A stretch of 64,000 nt of DNA, from NCBI GenBank assembly GCA_014706295.1, contig JACSVZ010000014.1, positions 72,027,949-72,091,948 on the forward strand, given 5' to 3'. The translations under genes and the position numbers were made by a program. This DNA is from Lycocorax pyrrhopterus obiensis (lineage: Eukaryota; Chordata; Aves; Passeriformes; Paradisaeidae). This document shows positions 23,361 through 35,824 of the stretch, in pieces (positions within the stretch are counted from its first letter, which is position 1; each line of letters begins with the position of its first letter). The notes under the pieces were generated by a model, which worked only from the letters and a program-made list of their open reading frames with translations, made no database searches and was not told where the DNA came from.

Positions 23361-23843
23361 ACTTCGGTGCAAAACCACCAAACACATGCTGTAAAAGCAC
23401 ATTTTAGGAGAACTTTGGTGGTATTTTCAGCTCTTCAGGCTCCACTGCGAAATGTTTTGGGTTCCCAGGGTAAGAAAGTAGATAAATTGGAGTGCATTCA
23501 GCAAAATGCTTGGGCAGTCGAGCACTTGCACAGAGGACAGGCTGAAGGAAGTAGATTTTATTTTTAAGTGGAGGCAAAAAAGATGTGAGGGAACCAAACA
23601 TCATCTTCCTAATGCCTATGAGAACATTCCTGAGAAAACAGAGGCTTTCTACTGACTCGATTTCTGAATGGAAATACAGAAAAGAGGGAAAAAACAACAA
23701 TATAAGGACAATCAATGTTGTTGTTTCATGACTTTTAGTCACAGCCCAGGGGAAATAGGTGGGAATTTTGTGTTGACCCTGCTTTGATGAGGTTTTGGGA
23801 TAAACAACCTCCTGAGGTCCGTTCCATCCACGATTCATAATAC
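23361..23843 (+). mobile_element. CR1: old CR1 LINE fragment, sense
   Basis: Diverged CR1 words appear in the right order: 'gataaattggagtgcattca', then 'ctgctttgatgaggttttgg', then 'acctcctgaggtccgttcca' and 'cacgattcataa', which parallels the CR1 end 'gacctcctgaggtcccttccaacc...gattctatga'. Many substitutions and small indels mark it as much older than the GC-rich copies elsewhere in the window. Confidence 0.72.
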
Positions 23844-26489
23844 TGAGAAAAGTGGTGAGGAAGATGAGGAGGAGTTAAAGCTATTAAGAACTGCATGAGT
23901 GCCAGAGTTCAAGCGCTGGCACAATTTTATCAAAAATCCTGAGTATGAAACACTGAGAATTGTGTGTAGTTGAGCTGAGTAAGGAGAGGCACTCTATTTT
24001 TGTCTAGTGACTGATGATGGCATTAGTTAGAGCTCATTTTGCATGTTTAAAGCCATGGCCACAAATCAAAAGTTCAGATAAAGACCAGTAGAACTTTACA
24101 GAAATATCAAGAAAAGTCAATCCTAAATCTGCTGTTTCTAAATGGCTAGAATAAAACCAGTTTACTTGGGAAGAATTAAACTTAAGTCGTATCCTCCCTA
24201 CCAATAAGGCTTGAAATCCATTAAAGTTTACCTTTTTGGATAGCTTTACTGGATTGAGAATGGTCTTTTGTTTAGTTGGAGTGCAAGATCCAATAATGAT
24301 TTTTTTTTTTTTTAAATGTTTTTTTTTCACTGGATCTAGGCCGAGATGCAAGAACTCTCTTTTGAGGCCCCAAAATTCTGTTTCCTTGGAGACACAAATC
24401 TTAGAAATGCTGTATAATCTAGAAGAAGCAAGAGTTTTTGTTTTGCAATGCAATGCTCTAAGTTAAATCTCAATTCATTTGCTGAACTGGATTATAAACA
24501 CCAATATTTTTTTTAAATTTTTCATTTGAGGCATAAATGGACTGGATTAACTCTCAGACCACGTTTGCAATACTGAGGTCCTTCTTCACTCATTAGAAAA
24601 CCCTAAATAAATTAGTCTTTCTCTTAATTAAGTGGTTAAACATCTGTGCAGGTGAACTCTAGTGCAGTTATCTCAAAATGAGATCGTGCACTTCTCTTTG
24701 TGTGTTGTACAATATTTTTCTGATAGCTTTGAGTCCTGCTTTACAAATCCAAGATGCTTGTACACAGCATTATATACAATATGCTCTGCAATTAGGCAGC
24801 ATATGGCATCAAAGAAAAATTATATATTTTCCTTCAACTAACAGCAAGTCAAAAATAAAAAATTAAAGAACAAACTGGTAGAGCATGGTTGTTTTCTAGC
24901 AGTTTAAGAATTCAGGGAAAGTGAGTAAGAGATATCAATAAACCCAGGGTACTGTAACATCTTGTCACTTCCAAATTTGAGATTGTGTATTTTTGCCTAG
25001 AATTGATTGTTTCAATTAAGCAGTGTTCCCATTCTTGCATAATTATCTCCATATAAGTTGTCATTTTACTTTCAAACAGCAGACTGGAGACTACTTAGTT
25101 CCTAACTAGGAAGAACAGTTGTGTTTTTAAGTAAACAAAGATATCGAGGACTGAAAACATTCTTATGCTGCCTGCCAGAAACATTATAAATGTATTGGGA
25201 TTTTTAGCAGCTATTCTATTGCAATCACTGATTAAGTGTGCAATCAAATATCACAGACTTACATATTTTAGGCAAATTCTGAGGATTTCTGATGCTGACA
25301 ACTGTAAAGGAGATAAATGAAGAAAGATTATACATTGTAATTACACCATTTCACTGTGTTAATGACATACTAAAGGACTCTCTTGCATTTTCTGAATGTG
25401 TAATTCCCACTAAAACTAAATTAACTGCACTTACACTGGTCTTCACAGATATTTAGGGTTTATATGTCAATCAATGAAATGAGCACAGTACATCACTCTT
25501 TTTCTTTCCATATCAGAAACTGCAGGCCACACAAGACGCTTTCTACATAATTCTTTTCATTTTCCTACTGCCATATGGCCAAGGAGTCCACCAAGTTATT
25601 TTGCAAACTACTACCCTCTCCTTGAAGATGGAAAAAAACCCGAAAATATAGGAGGAGAAAGCGGGTATACAGTGAAGCACAAAATCAGAAATGAATAATG
25701 TACTTTTTGTGCTCAGCGCTTCCAGTGCAGGGACAAATTCAAACACACCTCCAAGAAAGGCAAATTTCTAAGGTTAGGCAGAGAAAAAGTCAATATTGTA
25801 CCCAAATATTGATACACATACAGTGACTCACAACTTTCCAGAGCCTACAAGCCTTTGTTTTGGGGTCAGGCTTCAGAGACATTTATTGTCTCAGGGTGAG
25901 GGCACTAGAGATGTGGATATTGCAACACATCTGTCTTGACAGTATTTTATTAGTCTCAAAATAAACTCAACAAAAAAATGCCTAATTTTGTCATAGAAGT
26001 ATGATTCACTCTATTTAAGAGTACATGTTTTCTTGCTAAATAGCCACATTTTAAAAGGATGGAGGGCAAAGCAAGAGAACCAAGTGAAACGTGATTCATC
26101 TACCACAGTTATGAGAAATTATCAGTTTTTTAACAACCTACATAAGTTGTTAAAAAGCGTTTAACAGTTACATAAGCGTTTGAGACATAATAGGAAAATA
26201 AAACACTGACACCTAAAATTATGATACAACGTTCCTTTCAGCTATTAAAAAATGCTTTGCTAAGTCAGTCTGGCCTCCAAATGTTCAGGAATGTGAAAGT
26301 ATATTTAACACCAGTTGATAAATAAGGGAATTTAAATAGGCTTTGAAGTTGCCAAAGGAGAAATTTTGTTAAAATTAGGATCGAAGCCCTTCGTTTTTGA
26401 GGCAGCCCCTGGTGTTGGCTTCAGGCTAATTGGCTGGGTGTTAATCACCTCTGCAAAGCCGTGACTTGCAGTGTTCTTGAGACAAAGAA
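23844..26489. other. unassigned AT-rich sequence, no gene seen
   Basis: AT-rich with short frames. T-rich runs of 15 and 8 lie near 24299 and 24320. No element is recognised up to the CpG-enriched segment. Confidence 0.5.
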
Positions 26490-26960
26490 TCAACAGATCC
26501 GTGGCAGTCTCTCCTTCTCCACGGCAATTAGCACGTTCCCCTCTGCACCCAGCGGCCGTGTCGGGACTGGAAGATGAAATAACACATTTATTTCTGCGAA
26601 GCGTTCCCGTACAGAATTACTGAGATGACACCCAGCAGGAAACGAGCACTCACCTGGCCATTGCCGTGTCAAATCGCTCACAGGGCAGGAGCAAATTCCT
26701 TCAAACGAGTGGCTACGCCCGGGAGGAGGCTCCTGCCTTTTCAGCCCTCCTGGCAGATCCTCACCTGACACTGCAGGTAGCGGGCAGGGCTTCACTGCAC
26801 ACCTCCTGAGCCTCTCGGGGGGCAAGGACGGCACTGCTGGCAGACTGCTCCTGACAGAACCGCGTTGAGTAGGAAGATCAAGCGGCTTTAAAGCCAAAAT
26901 GCAATTTTCTGGCTGATCCTCCACGTTGGAATAGCATTTTGGCTGCACCCTGAGTCCTTT
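26490..26960 (-). promoter_or_regulatory. small CpG-enriched segment with two minus-strand splice donors
   Basis: The segment is clearly more GC-rich than its surroundings and holds about 22 CpG by hand count over about 400 bases, so observed/expected is roughly 0.6-0.7. On the minus strand it contains a perfect donor consensus CAG|GTGAGT (exon end at 26654) and a second strong one CAG|GTGAGG (exon end at 26765). A minus-strand frame of 152 codons (26490-26948) crosses both donors but has no recognisable domain. One reading is the first exon or promoter of a minus-strand transcript, such as a long non-coding RNA running toward lower coordinates. It could equally be a CpG-rich remnant of a repeat. 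No acceptor partner is identified. Confidence 0.35.
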
Positions 26961-29038
26961 TGTGAGGCAGTAAACATCTCCCCAGGGAGAAAGTGTGCAT
27001 CAAACAGAGCTAATAATCATGTTTTTACTGTCTTGGGGACCATTTCATGGGTGGGGAGAGCTTAGTTTAGTAAAAACCTGGTCTCAGTAAAGCTCTTAAG
27101 TTTGTGCTTAACCCCAACCACATGTACATTTATTTAAAAATTTCAGAACAACTTGTACTTAAAAGTAACATACTTAAGATGTTCAGTCAGTCGTATTTCA
27201 AGAAGAGAAAAATAGGTGTTATCATTGTATTAGTCTAAATGAAACAAATTTCCAAGTTTGAATTGTTATGCAGTGAATGCCACGGCAAACTGAAGAGCTG
27301 GATGCAGTCAGAAAACACAAATTTTCCAATTTCTTTGCTGAGATTCTTGTTTAGGAAATGAAATCTGCAATCCTGCAAGCACTTGCACAGGCTGAATCTG
27401 GGCATGCATGCACATTTGCATGTAGGTTATAGCAGATATGTATGCAAGTTTGGAATTTGGGCTGCTCTAACTTTGATTTTCATGAAAGAATATTGTGGTT
27501 TTTATTCTGTGTAAAGAGCTCAGGTTCGTACAAAGAGGTACAGATCCGCTTGTAAGGATTTTTGACATGAAAAATTTGATTTAAATGTCTTGTTAGCCAG
27601 CAGACTGACACTCCTTTAGCATCACAAGTTGGGGTAGGACATTCACTGTCATATTTTCAGAATTCTTTGAAAGTATTGTGCCGACTGTGGATCATCTTTC
27701 ATCCCAAGCTTTAGAGTATTGATAGGGATAATCAGTGTGATTTTTGTACATATATGTTTCCACTGCATTTGCCTCTTTTTATATTCAGCGGGGTCCCTGT
27801 GCCCATGACTAAACAAAGTTAGAAACTTAGAGCTGTAATTTTATAGTCCTACACTGTTGCTGAAAACAGTGTGTTCTAATCTAGGAAGCATATCCATTTT
27901 CATAAGAGATAACATATATCTCCAAGGGTTTTTCTAATTACATTAAGCCCATTTAAACCTCTGATTACTGCAGTGAAAATGTGTATTCTTTAATGGATCA
28001 GACAGAGCAGCTTCCAGAAGAAGATGAAGGTACTTAATTTAGTTTGCAGTTTCATTAGTGCAGACTTCAAAATAATTTAGAGACATAATCAACAGTGGCA
28101 ATTTCTGTATGGCTTTATTAGATATGTCTTTACCTTTTTTTTGTTTTGTTTTGTTTTTGTTTGTTTGTTTTAATTATCATTATTTATTGCTTGTTCAAAG
28201 GTAAAAAAAAAAGCATTATTTTGAAACATCATATTGCATTCTTCTGATACGCAATATTTGTAATGTAGCATGTATTTGGAATCTGGAATCTGTTCTATTT
28301 GCTAAACTAGTGGCAAGTTACAGATAAAAATATGAATTCTGTCATACATCTCTGCCTTACATTGCTTTAGGAAAATAATTGCTCTCAAGCTTCCTTCTTC
28401 TCATGTAGGTGTTCTGCCTAATTACTTGAGATCTGTTAATATTTATCCTGGGCTCCTCTTAGATCCTTTGCAACCCTGAAAACATCCAGCAGATATAAAG
28501 GCCTTGGGACAGCTGCTGCCATAGTGCTGAATCCTACAGCGAAGAGAACTTTATACCTAAACTGAGAGGTAGCTGGGATTTATTCCTCTAGAAAAGGCAA
28601 TAACCCTGTAGTTAGTGAAGATTTCATGTTCATAAATTCTTCACAACAGCATTCCTGCCCATAAAACCCCATAAAAGGAGGAGGAAAACGCTAAGATTTA
28701 TGTTCTGATTCAACACAAAAGTTTAAGAATTGAATTCATTGTCAGGGCTCCAGAAGTTCTGAGGAGAGGGGAACAACCACAAGTCTTGAAAAGCAGTTAG
28801 GTACACTCTCACCCCCAAACTCATCACAGATCATATATAAGAGCATGTTTAACCTCAGAAATATGCAGGTAAATGAAGTGTGAACAACAGTGAAGTCAGG
28901 GCAGGAAAACAGTCATTTTTGCGAAGTAAAGATGGGACGCTCTGCTGTCTTACAGCCTGGACAGGCAATGGGATCCCAAGTACAGTGTTTTGGGATTCAA
29001 TATTTTACTCTCAGTTATCAATTTGGTTCTTACTTCAG
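26961..29038. other. unassigned AT-rich sequence, no gene seen
   Basis: AT-rich. A GTTTT/GTTT-rich run lies at 28135-28171. An octamer-like ATTTGCAT occurs near 27413. No gene or element is recognised. Confidence 0.5.
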
Positions 29039-29549
29039 AGAACAATTTGGGTTGGAAGGGAGCTTAAGGCTCATCTTATCTCACCCCCTGCCATGGGCAG
29101 GGACACCTCCCACTGTCCCAGGCTGCTCCAAGCCCCAATGTCCAGCCTGGCCTTGGGCACTGCCAGGGATCCAGGGGCAGCCGCAGCTGCTCTGGGCACC
29201 CTGTGCCAGGGCCTGCCCACCCTCCCAGGGAGCAATTCCTTCCCAATATCCCATCCATCCCTGCCCTCTGGCACTGGGAAGCCATTCCCTGTGTCCTGTC
29301 CCTCCAGCCCTTGGCAATTGTCTCTCTCCATCTTTCCTGCAGCTCCTTCAGGCCCTGCAAGGCCACAGTGAGGTCACCCCAGAGCTTCTCCTCTCCAGGC
29401 TGAACAAGCCCAGCTCTCCCAGCCTTTCCTCCCAGCAGAGCTGCTCCATCCCTCTGACCATCCTGGTGCCTCCCCTGGCCTGGCTCCAGCAGCTCCAGGC
29501 CCTCCCTGTGCTGGGACAGGGCTGGGGCAGCTCTGCAGGTGGGGTCTCA
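29039..29549 (-). mobile_element. CR1: CR1 LINE fragment, antisense, 5'-truncated
   Basis: It starts near 'gaacaatttgggttggaagg', the reverse complement of the CR1 3' region, although the last few terminal bases are diverged or lost. The body is almost identical to the 16.8-kb copy and the 6.3-kb copy. It extends further toward the CR1 5' side than the 16.8-kb copy and stops after 'ggtggggtctca', where the 6.3-kb copy continues. Frames on both strands here are repeat shadows. Confidence 0.9.
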
Positions 29550-29984
29550 CAATGCAGCTGCCCTTGGACCGACACATGGCACATACAAAGACAGAGTCAA
29601 ACTTTTTTTTGTTTTTTGGTTCAAGAGATTTGAAAGCCAAGACCCGTTCTTACACAGACATGTAAGACACAGAGAAAATCAGTTTTGATCTAATGTGTAA
29701 AAAATTACGTTATAACTGCGGTAACCTGCCATATTTTTCTAGCAATGTATTAGAGTAGAAATCTGAAACAGTGTTCTGCTTTGAATAATCGTATTTATGT
29801 GGAGTTGAGGAGCACAGGCACAGACCTGACATCACTGAGAGATGTTGACTTCAGCAGAGCAGCTGTTACCTCTGTAGTTGGTGGTGATGAAGACTCACGA
29901 TTTTTGCCCTGCTGTGCTGACTTCTTTTTGAAAACATAAGGGTTGAACGTGTTGGAAATCCTTGTAGAAGGACACCAGCACAGA
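29550..29984. other. unassigned sequence between two CR1 copies
   Basis: A short stretch without recognisable features, except a T-rich run near 29603-29616. It separates the young antisense CR1 from an older sense CR1. Confidence 0.45.
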
Positions 29985-30360
29985 AATGTTTCTGCTGAGA
30001 AAAGGCTGTGGCAGCTCAGTTGGTTTAGCCTCAAGAAGAAAAGGTTAAGGATGATTTAAATTCCGTTTTTATTGCTATAAAGGCAGTAACCTGATGCAGA
30101 AGACAAAATAAGGTTCAGGGCAGCGCAGAGGAAAGATGAGAGGCACACGGGTTGCATGAAGCGAGATTTCCACTGGATCTGTGTATTAAGGAGAAGCCTT
30201 TTCAAGGTCAGGATGATTAAGTACTGGAACTGCTCCCAGAGAGCTGGCCAAATCTCTGTCCTAGAATTATTTCCTTTTTTTTACTCCTTGACCAGTCAGG
30301 GCCCTGAGGATACTAATCCAAGTCTGAAGTAATCCCTGCTTTGAATAACACAACCTGATG
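29985..30360 (+). mobile_element. CR1: old CR1 LINE fragment, sense
   Basis: Diverged CR1 words occur in order: 'ctcagttggtttagcctcaa' (compare 'ctgttcagcctgga'), 'gcagtaacctgatgcag', 'gagcgagatttccactgg'-like text, 'gtactggaactgctcccaga' (compare 'cactggaacaggctgcccaga'). The copy has many indels and no clear terminal repeat, so the limits are approximate. Confidence 0.6.
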
Positions 30361-32340
30361 TGTTCTTTCTATTCTACACAATTTTGTGATCAATCCTGAC
30401 AAATCCCCTGAACTCTGCATTTAGAGAGCTCAGACACTCCAAAACCCGTGACTTTTTACTCCCAGCCCATTTTGTACAGGTTTGTTAAACACAAAAGTGA
30501 AAGCAAGCCTGTTAGAAGATTATCTTTGCTCTATGGGACATCAGGATCCCTTCCTTCCTGTAGGTTAAGCTGTAAAGCAGAAACCTGTCTTAGTATGTCC
30601 AGTGATTGGTGTCTTCCCCACAACACCAGAGATGAAAGGGGGGTATAAAAATACTTCCTTTATGTCCAGCAAGGCTTTACTGAAAATGTGAGCTTATTAA
30701 TTGGTAACAATATATTGTGTAATTAAAAATAAAATGCAATAAGTGTATACTATATAACATGTTTTGTAATATATATCATGTAATATAAAATATATTTTAC
30801 CTAATAATACACACCTGACACACAACACCAGAAGACACGACCCTTTGTAAAACACATCACACTGCAATGGATGTTTCTTTTAAGGCAAAGTTGGAGGGAC
30901 AATGAGAGTTACACCAAATAATGTGTTCTCAGCTGGATTTTTTTTTCCTTGCATTTAAAATAGACTTAAAGGGAAAAAAAAAGTATTTCTTATTAACCCA
31001 TGTCCTTTTCGTCTACATATACTTAATGCATGTTTGTATGCACACACATGCACTGCCAAAGGGTGAAAGTGTGCACAACTGTCATTAATTTTGTGCAGAA
31101 TCAGAAAAAGTTACTCCAGTCCCATCAACAGAGGGTGTCAGTCCTTGAGGTTTCCCTTGAAGGTCAAACTGTGAAGCCAATGAATTATATAACTTGTACA
31201 GTGAGGTAAAAAAATTTCTGTTTCATGCACTCTCTTGTTAGTCTTATATGAAATACATCCATCCATGTGGGTGACACATATTGCCTCTGGCAAAGTAGAA
31301 AAAAGAATAGAGCCAGCAGATATTTTTTTTTTAGTTGAGATGAACCTATGAGAGAAAGAAAAAATAATGCTAATTTTGAAACACTATTTATTCAATTCTA
31401 GTAGTCATGATAAAAAAAAAATTCTCTTTAGTACTTCCTGTACAAGGTCTGTATAATTAGAATATCTTCAAATTTTCATGTTTGGTCTGGATCCTACAGA
31501 GAAATTTTGATGTCTCAAAATCAGTCTGAAGCTCTCATGATTTCTCAAGGCATTCACTAATATATGCTAAGCTGGTGTAAAAATCTGAGTATAAGATTAA
31601 TCTAATTAGTTAAACTCTATGTAAAAAAAACAAGCTTACAGGAGGGAAATATGTTCTCAAAGACAGGTCCTTTGGGCAAGTCAAAACCAAATAATAATTA
31701 AAAAAATTAAACTGTCCGTTTCTGAAAAGTTGGTCCACAGCACATTTTAATACCAAGAAAGATTAAATGATTGGGGGTGTAAGATAAGGAGTTTTGTAAA
31801 AGACGAATTTGCTCCATGTAGTCCATCTCGCTACAATTTCAAAGTCAGAAATTTGTCATTTCTAATTACAGTCTTCTTTTCAACTTCTTGAATCCCTCCA
31901 GTTTCCTTTAGGCTATTTGGATATTTTTAGGACAGAGCTGTGTGTTGAGTAATAGAAGTCTATTGTATGAAGTTCCCATTTCCTATTTTAATTTCTAATA
32001 GGTTTTTCTTTTAAAAATAGATACATGAACAATATAAATTGTAGATTAACCTGAAGAAAAATTTCCTCTTTTATAATAGTCCTATTTCTTTAGGACCCTC
32101 TCAGTGGCATCATAATTTTTACTGGTTACATTATTACTGTAATCAGATTCTAATCAAGACTATGTTTTTGAAAATTATTTTAGTAATTTTATTAATTTAT
32201 AATTTTGAACAGCAGCGGCATCTCTTCTGCAATTAAAGAATCTAAGTATGGACAGAGGAAATATGCACAAATCTGAAAAAACCTTGTCTGTGCATAGTCA
32301 CCTAAATCTTTATATAATATGTAAATATTGTTTGAGAAAA
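30361..32340. other. unassigned AT-rich sequence, no gene seen
   Basis: AT-rich, especially 30700-30810 (TATA-type words). No gene, CR1 or LTR is recognised up to the start of the pentamer array. Confidence 0.5.
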
Positions 32341-33050
32341 GGGAAGGGAAGGGAAGGGAAGGGAAGGGAAGGGAAGGGAAGGGAAGGGAAGGGAAGGGAA
32401 GGGAAGGGAAGGGAAGGGAAGGGAAGGGAAGGGAAGGGAAGGGAAGGGAAGGGAAGGGAAGGGAAGGGAAGGGAAGGGAAGGGAAGGGAAGGGAAGGGAA
32501 GGGAAGGGAAGGGAAGGGAAGGGAAGGGAAGGGAAGGGAAGGGAAGGGAAGGGAAGGGAAGGGAAGGGAAGGGAAGGGAAGGGAAGGGAAGGGAAGGGAA
32601 GGGAAGGGAAGGGAAGGGAAGGGAAGGGAAGGGAAGGGAAGGGAAGGGAAGGGAAGGGAAGGGAAGGGAAGGGAAGGGAAGGGAAGGGAAGGGAAGGGAA
32701 GGGAAGGGAAGGCAAGGCAAGGCAAGGCAAGGCAAGGCAAGGCAAGGCAAGGCAAGGCAAGGCAAGGCAAGGCAAGGCAAGGCAAGGCAAGGCGCGGGAA
32801 GGGAAGGCGCGGGAAGGGAAGGCGCGGGAAGGGAAGGGAAGGCGCGGGAAGGGAAGGCGCGGGAAGGGAAGGCGCGGGAAGGGAAGGGAAGGGAAGGGAA
32901 GGGAAGGGAAGGGAAGGGAAGGGAAGGGAAGGGAAGGGAAGGGAAGGGAAGGGAAGGGAAGGGAAGGGAAGGGAAGGGAAGGGAAGGGAAGGGAAGGGAA
33001 GGGAAGGGAAGGGAAGGGAAGGGAAGGGAAGGGAAGGGAAGGGAAGGGAA
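32341..33050. repeat. 142-unit pentanucleotide array, (GGGAA)n with GGCAA and GGCGC blocks
   Basis: The array is 710 bases of strict 5-base periodicity without one indel. Block 1 is 74 GGGAA units (32341-32710). Block 2 is 16 GGCAA units (32711-32790). Block 3 is 17 units in which GGCGC recurs at 32791, 32806, 32821, 32841, 32856 and 32871, each followed by two GGGAA (three after 32821). Block 4 is 35 GGGAA units (32876-33050). The strand is pure purine outside blocks 2 and 3, so mirror-repeat triplex DNA is possible. GGGAAGGGAAGGGAAGGG fits the G-quadruplex rule, with about 109 overlapping G3 tracts outside those blocks. Stop-free frames on both strands, encoding Gly-Arg-Glu-Gly-Lys or Leu-Pro-Phe-Pro-Ser repeats, follow from 5-base periodicity and are not genes. 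True length may differ, because assemblies often collapse or expand such arrays. Confidence 0.98.
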
Positions 33051-35824
33051 GGGAGGAAGTCAAAACGTTTAAAAATGAAGAAGCAAGAATCTTCATTTGT
33101 GAAGCTATTCTTTTTGCTTTGTGACTGTTGAATTCTGTAATGTATTATCTTTTTAACCATAAATGAACAATTAAGTCAAAACCTTACTTTTAGCCTTTTA
33201 TTTCTTCCTGCAGAAAGGAACTCTGTTTGTTCAAGTGCTGTGATTTTGGAAATGGACTCATGATTCAACAGCCTGAGTAACATTTTGTCAAAATAGTCCA
33301 GACGCCAAAATTGTTTTGAACATTTTACTCATAAACTCAGTCACTTAGACAGGGCTGAGACAATCAAGATTTTTTGATGTGTCTTTCAGTATTAAAAACC
33401 TTTTGCTTGCTTACGGACATTTATCCAAAACCATCAAATTTCTGCAGTTGTCAGCAAAAGACTTGTTGCCTTTTTACATGAGTTTTAGGTAGAGTTTAAT
33501 ATGCAACATTGATCCTGTGGACTGTGCAAATATTTTAATTTTTTTTGATTCTCTTAGCTTTGATTAAAGAAAATTTTGCTACAAATGGACATGTTCTTCT
33601 CTTGTGATCATTACGAGCTCAACCATCTTGAAAAAACTTGTATTGCTTAATTACATTAATAATGGAATTGAAGTTTTAGATCAGTGTGCATGTAGCAAGT
33701 GTGTTTTGGAAAAAAAGAAAAAATAGAAGAATTACAGTTTAGGGAAGGACTGATTTCCCAGAGGCCAGGCAGACACTGCTGTTCTCAAGATAACAGAAAG
33801 CAGACTCTGCTTCCTGAGAGTATCCCTAAGCAGCTTAGATCAATTCTCTTTGTTACAGAGCATGCTCTAGCTGCTGTTCTTATTCACACAAAGCATTTTA
33901 TTTGTGTCGCTGGCTCCATTGAGTTGGGTTACTGGAGAGAGAGATATCTATTTAAAGCTACATAACTTGGAAGCAGCCTTTCAATGAAAGGGTTGCCTAT
34001 GTTTCCCAAACTAATGATCAATTTGGTTTAATAGCTACTTAATTATCAGATGTTTCTTTTTTAAATAGAAGTCTAACAACTCACTGAATTAGACCATAAT
34101 TAAGTAAGAAATTATTTTCCAATGGTAATGTGTTTTCTTTTCTTCTCATTTGCCTTATTTCTGTTTTTCCCCGCCTCTTCTGTGGCTTGATCTGGTTTGT
34201 ATTCTGTTATTATTCATGTGACTTTGAAGATGGTTAACTACTAGTCTTCTGTAAAAATAAATAAATAAATTCAGAGGCTGGTAATTTAAATTTCCTTCTG
34301 CTTAATTGGGTAGCTAATGGGAGGAATTTGAATTTGAGTTCTGCAAGCACAGCTTTTGCACTGCTCTGCCAATTCAAATACATTTTGCTGGGCACTGGAA
34401 TGTTGATATGGCCAAATTAATTGGAAAATGGGAGAAGTAAATTAAAAAATAATTAATTTCTCTGTGGAAGGGCAGACAAATAAAAATGTGCCTCTCTAGC
34501 TCCCTATGGCCCAGTAAGCCTTGGGCTATTAGCAGTTGGCATAGATTAAAGTCGCCTTCATGCTCCCAGCTATCCAAAACCATGGGATTGCTTCCTACTA
34601 AGAATTGATAAAATCTGAAGCTGGGTGAGGAAAATTCCCTGTTCTTTATGGCATTGATTTTTTTTTCATAGTGCACATTTCTCACTGGTACATAGTTTCT
34701 AAATATTAAACACTTAGTTAAAATATTTAACTCTAGCAGTGGTGCCATCTGTCCAAAGAGAACTAACACTCTCTGTTTCTTTACAGATGGGGCAGGTGTT
34801 CTAAACACAGAGGGAATCAGCTAACCCAGCTTTTGTAAAATCACAAGAATTCCTGAGGAGCAGGAGTCCCCAGCTACGGAAGAAAATTATGGAGTCTGAG
34901 ATAAAGTTCAGAGTAAGAGGTGATTTTGTTGAGGCAGCTTAGCAAAATCAAAGTCTTGTAAAGGCCAGTCCTAACTGAAAAGAAGATTTTTTTTCCTTTT
35001 TATTTCAAAGCAGAATTCAGGTGGTGAATTTTCTCACTCATTTATGGTTTGCTGAGGATTATACCAAGTGATTTCATGTCTCTAATTTTCCTCCTTTCTA
35101 TTTTTTTTTTAAATTTTTCTTTTTACTGTTTAGAACAAAGGTAGTTGGAAAAGCCTGACAGACATTTCTTCCTGTGATGGTACAACATGCTGAAATCTGC
35201 TGGGAATGCCCAGTTTTGTGGGTTCAAGAGAGATGAAGAGTGAACAGTCCAGTTACTTTGATGACACTGTAAATGCAGTCATGTAGCTTGATTAAGTCTT
35301 AAACAAATATTATAACAAGACCTTCAGTGAAGTAAAACCTAATCTGAAACTCTATCTGTCAAATAACTATGAATGTTTTTTGCCTGAAGACAGTCATCTG
35401 GGTGTTAGGTATTCAGAAAATAATGTTGTAGTGCTGCTCACAAGAAGCCAGGTAGCTGGATAATTTTTTTTTCTCTCTTTTGTTTTTGTTTTTTTTTTTT
35501 CAGGAAAATTGTATGCATTGTAATGCTTCTTGCTGGTAACATGCAGAGATTATGTGTCAATCAGACGCAGTTAAAATCACAGAGCTGATGGCACGGGAAT
35601 AACTTTTCTTACCACCTGAGGAAAAAGAAAGATGCTGGAACAGTTTAGGGGCCTGGAATATTTCATTATCTACCTCATTAGACTCTGTGGGACATGGGAA
35701 AAGAGATCAGAAGAGTCGTCAATTATTCCTAACTGAATAGAAAAATGTGGTCCAACGCGGTCTCTGGAAGCCATCTCAGCACTTGAAAACGGGCATTTGG
35801 TGAACGTGGAAGGGAAGATTTTTA
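33051..35824. other. unassigned AT-rich sequence, no gene seen
   Basis: AT-rich. The stretch around 33960-34100 and 34260-34450 is rich in TAAT/ATTA words and may be regulatory, which is inference only. T-rich runs lie near 35100 and 35490. No gene is recognised. Confidence 0.5.

Noticed and set aside
32341..33050. CRISPR-like array or telomere-like repeat
   Set aside because: There are no spacers, so no CRISPR. The unit is GGGAA and not TTAGGG, and the array is interstitial.
32192..33160. Long open frames on both strands (up to 322 codons, Leu-Pro-Phe-Pro-Ser or Gly-Arg-Glu-Gly-Lys repeats)
   Set aside because: They are produced by stop-free 5-base periodicity of the GGGAA array. All frames are open at once and flanking DNA shows no gene structure.
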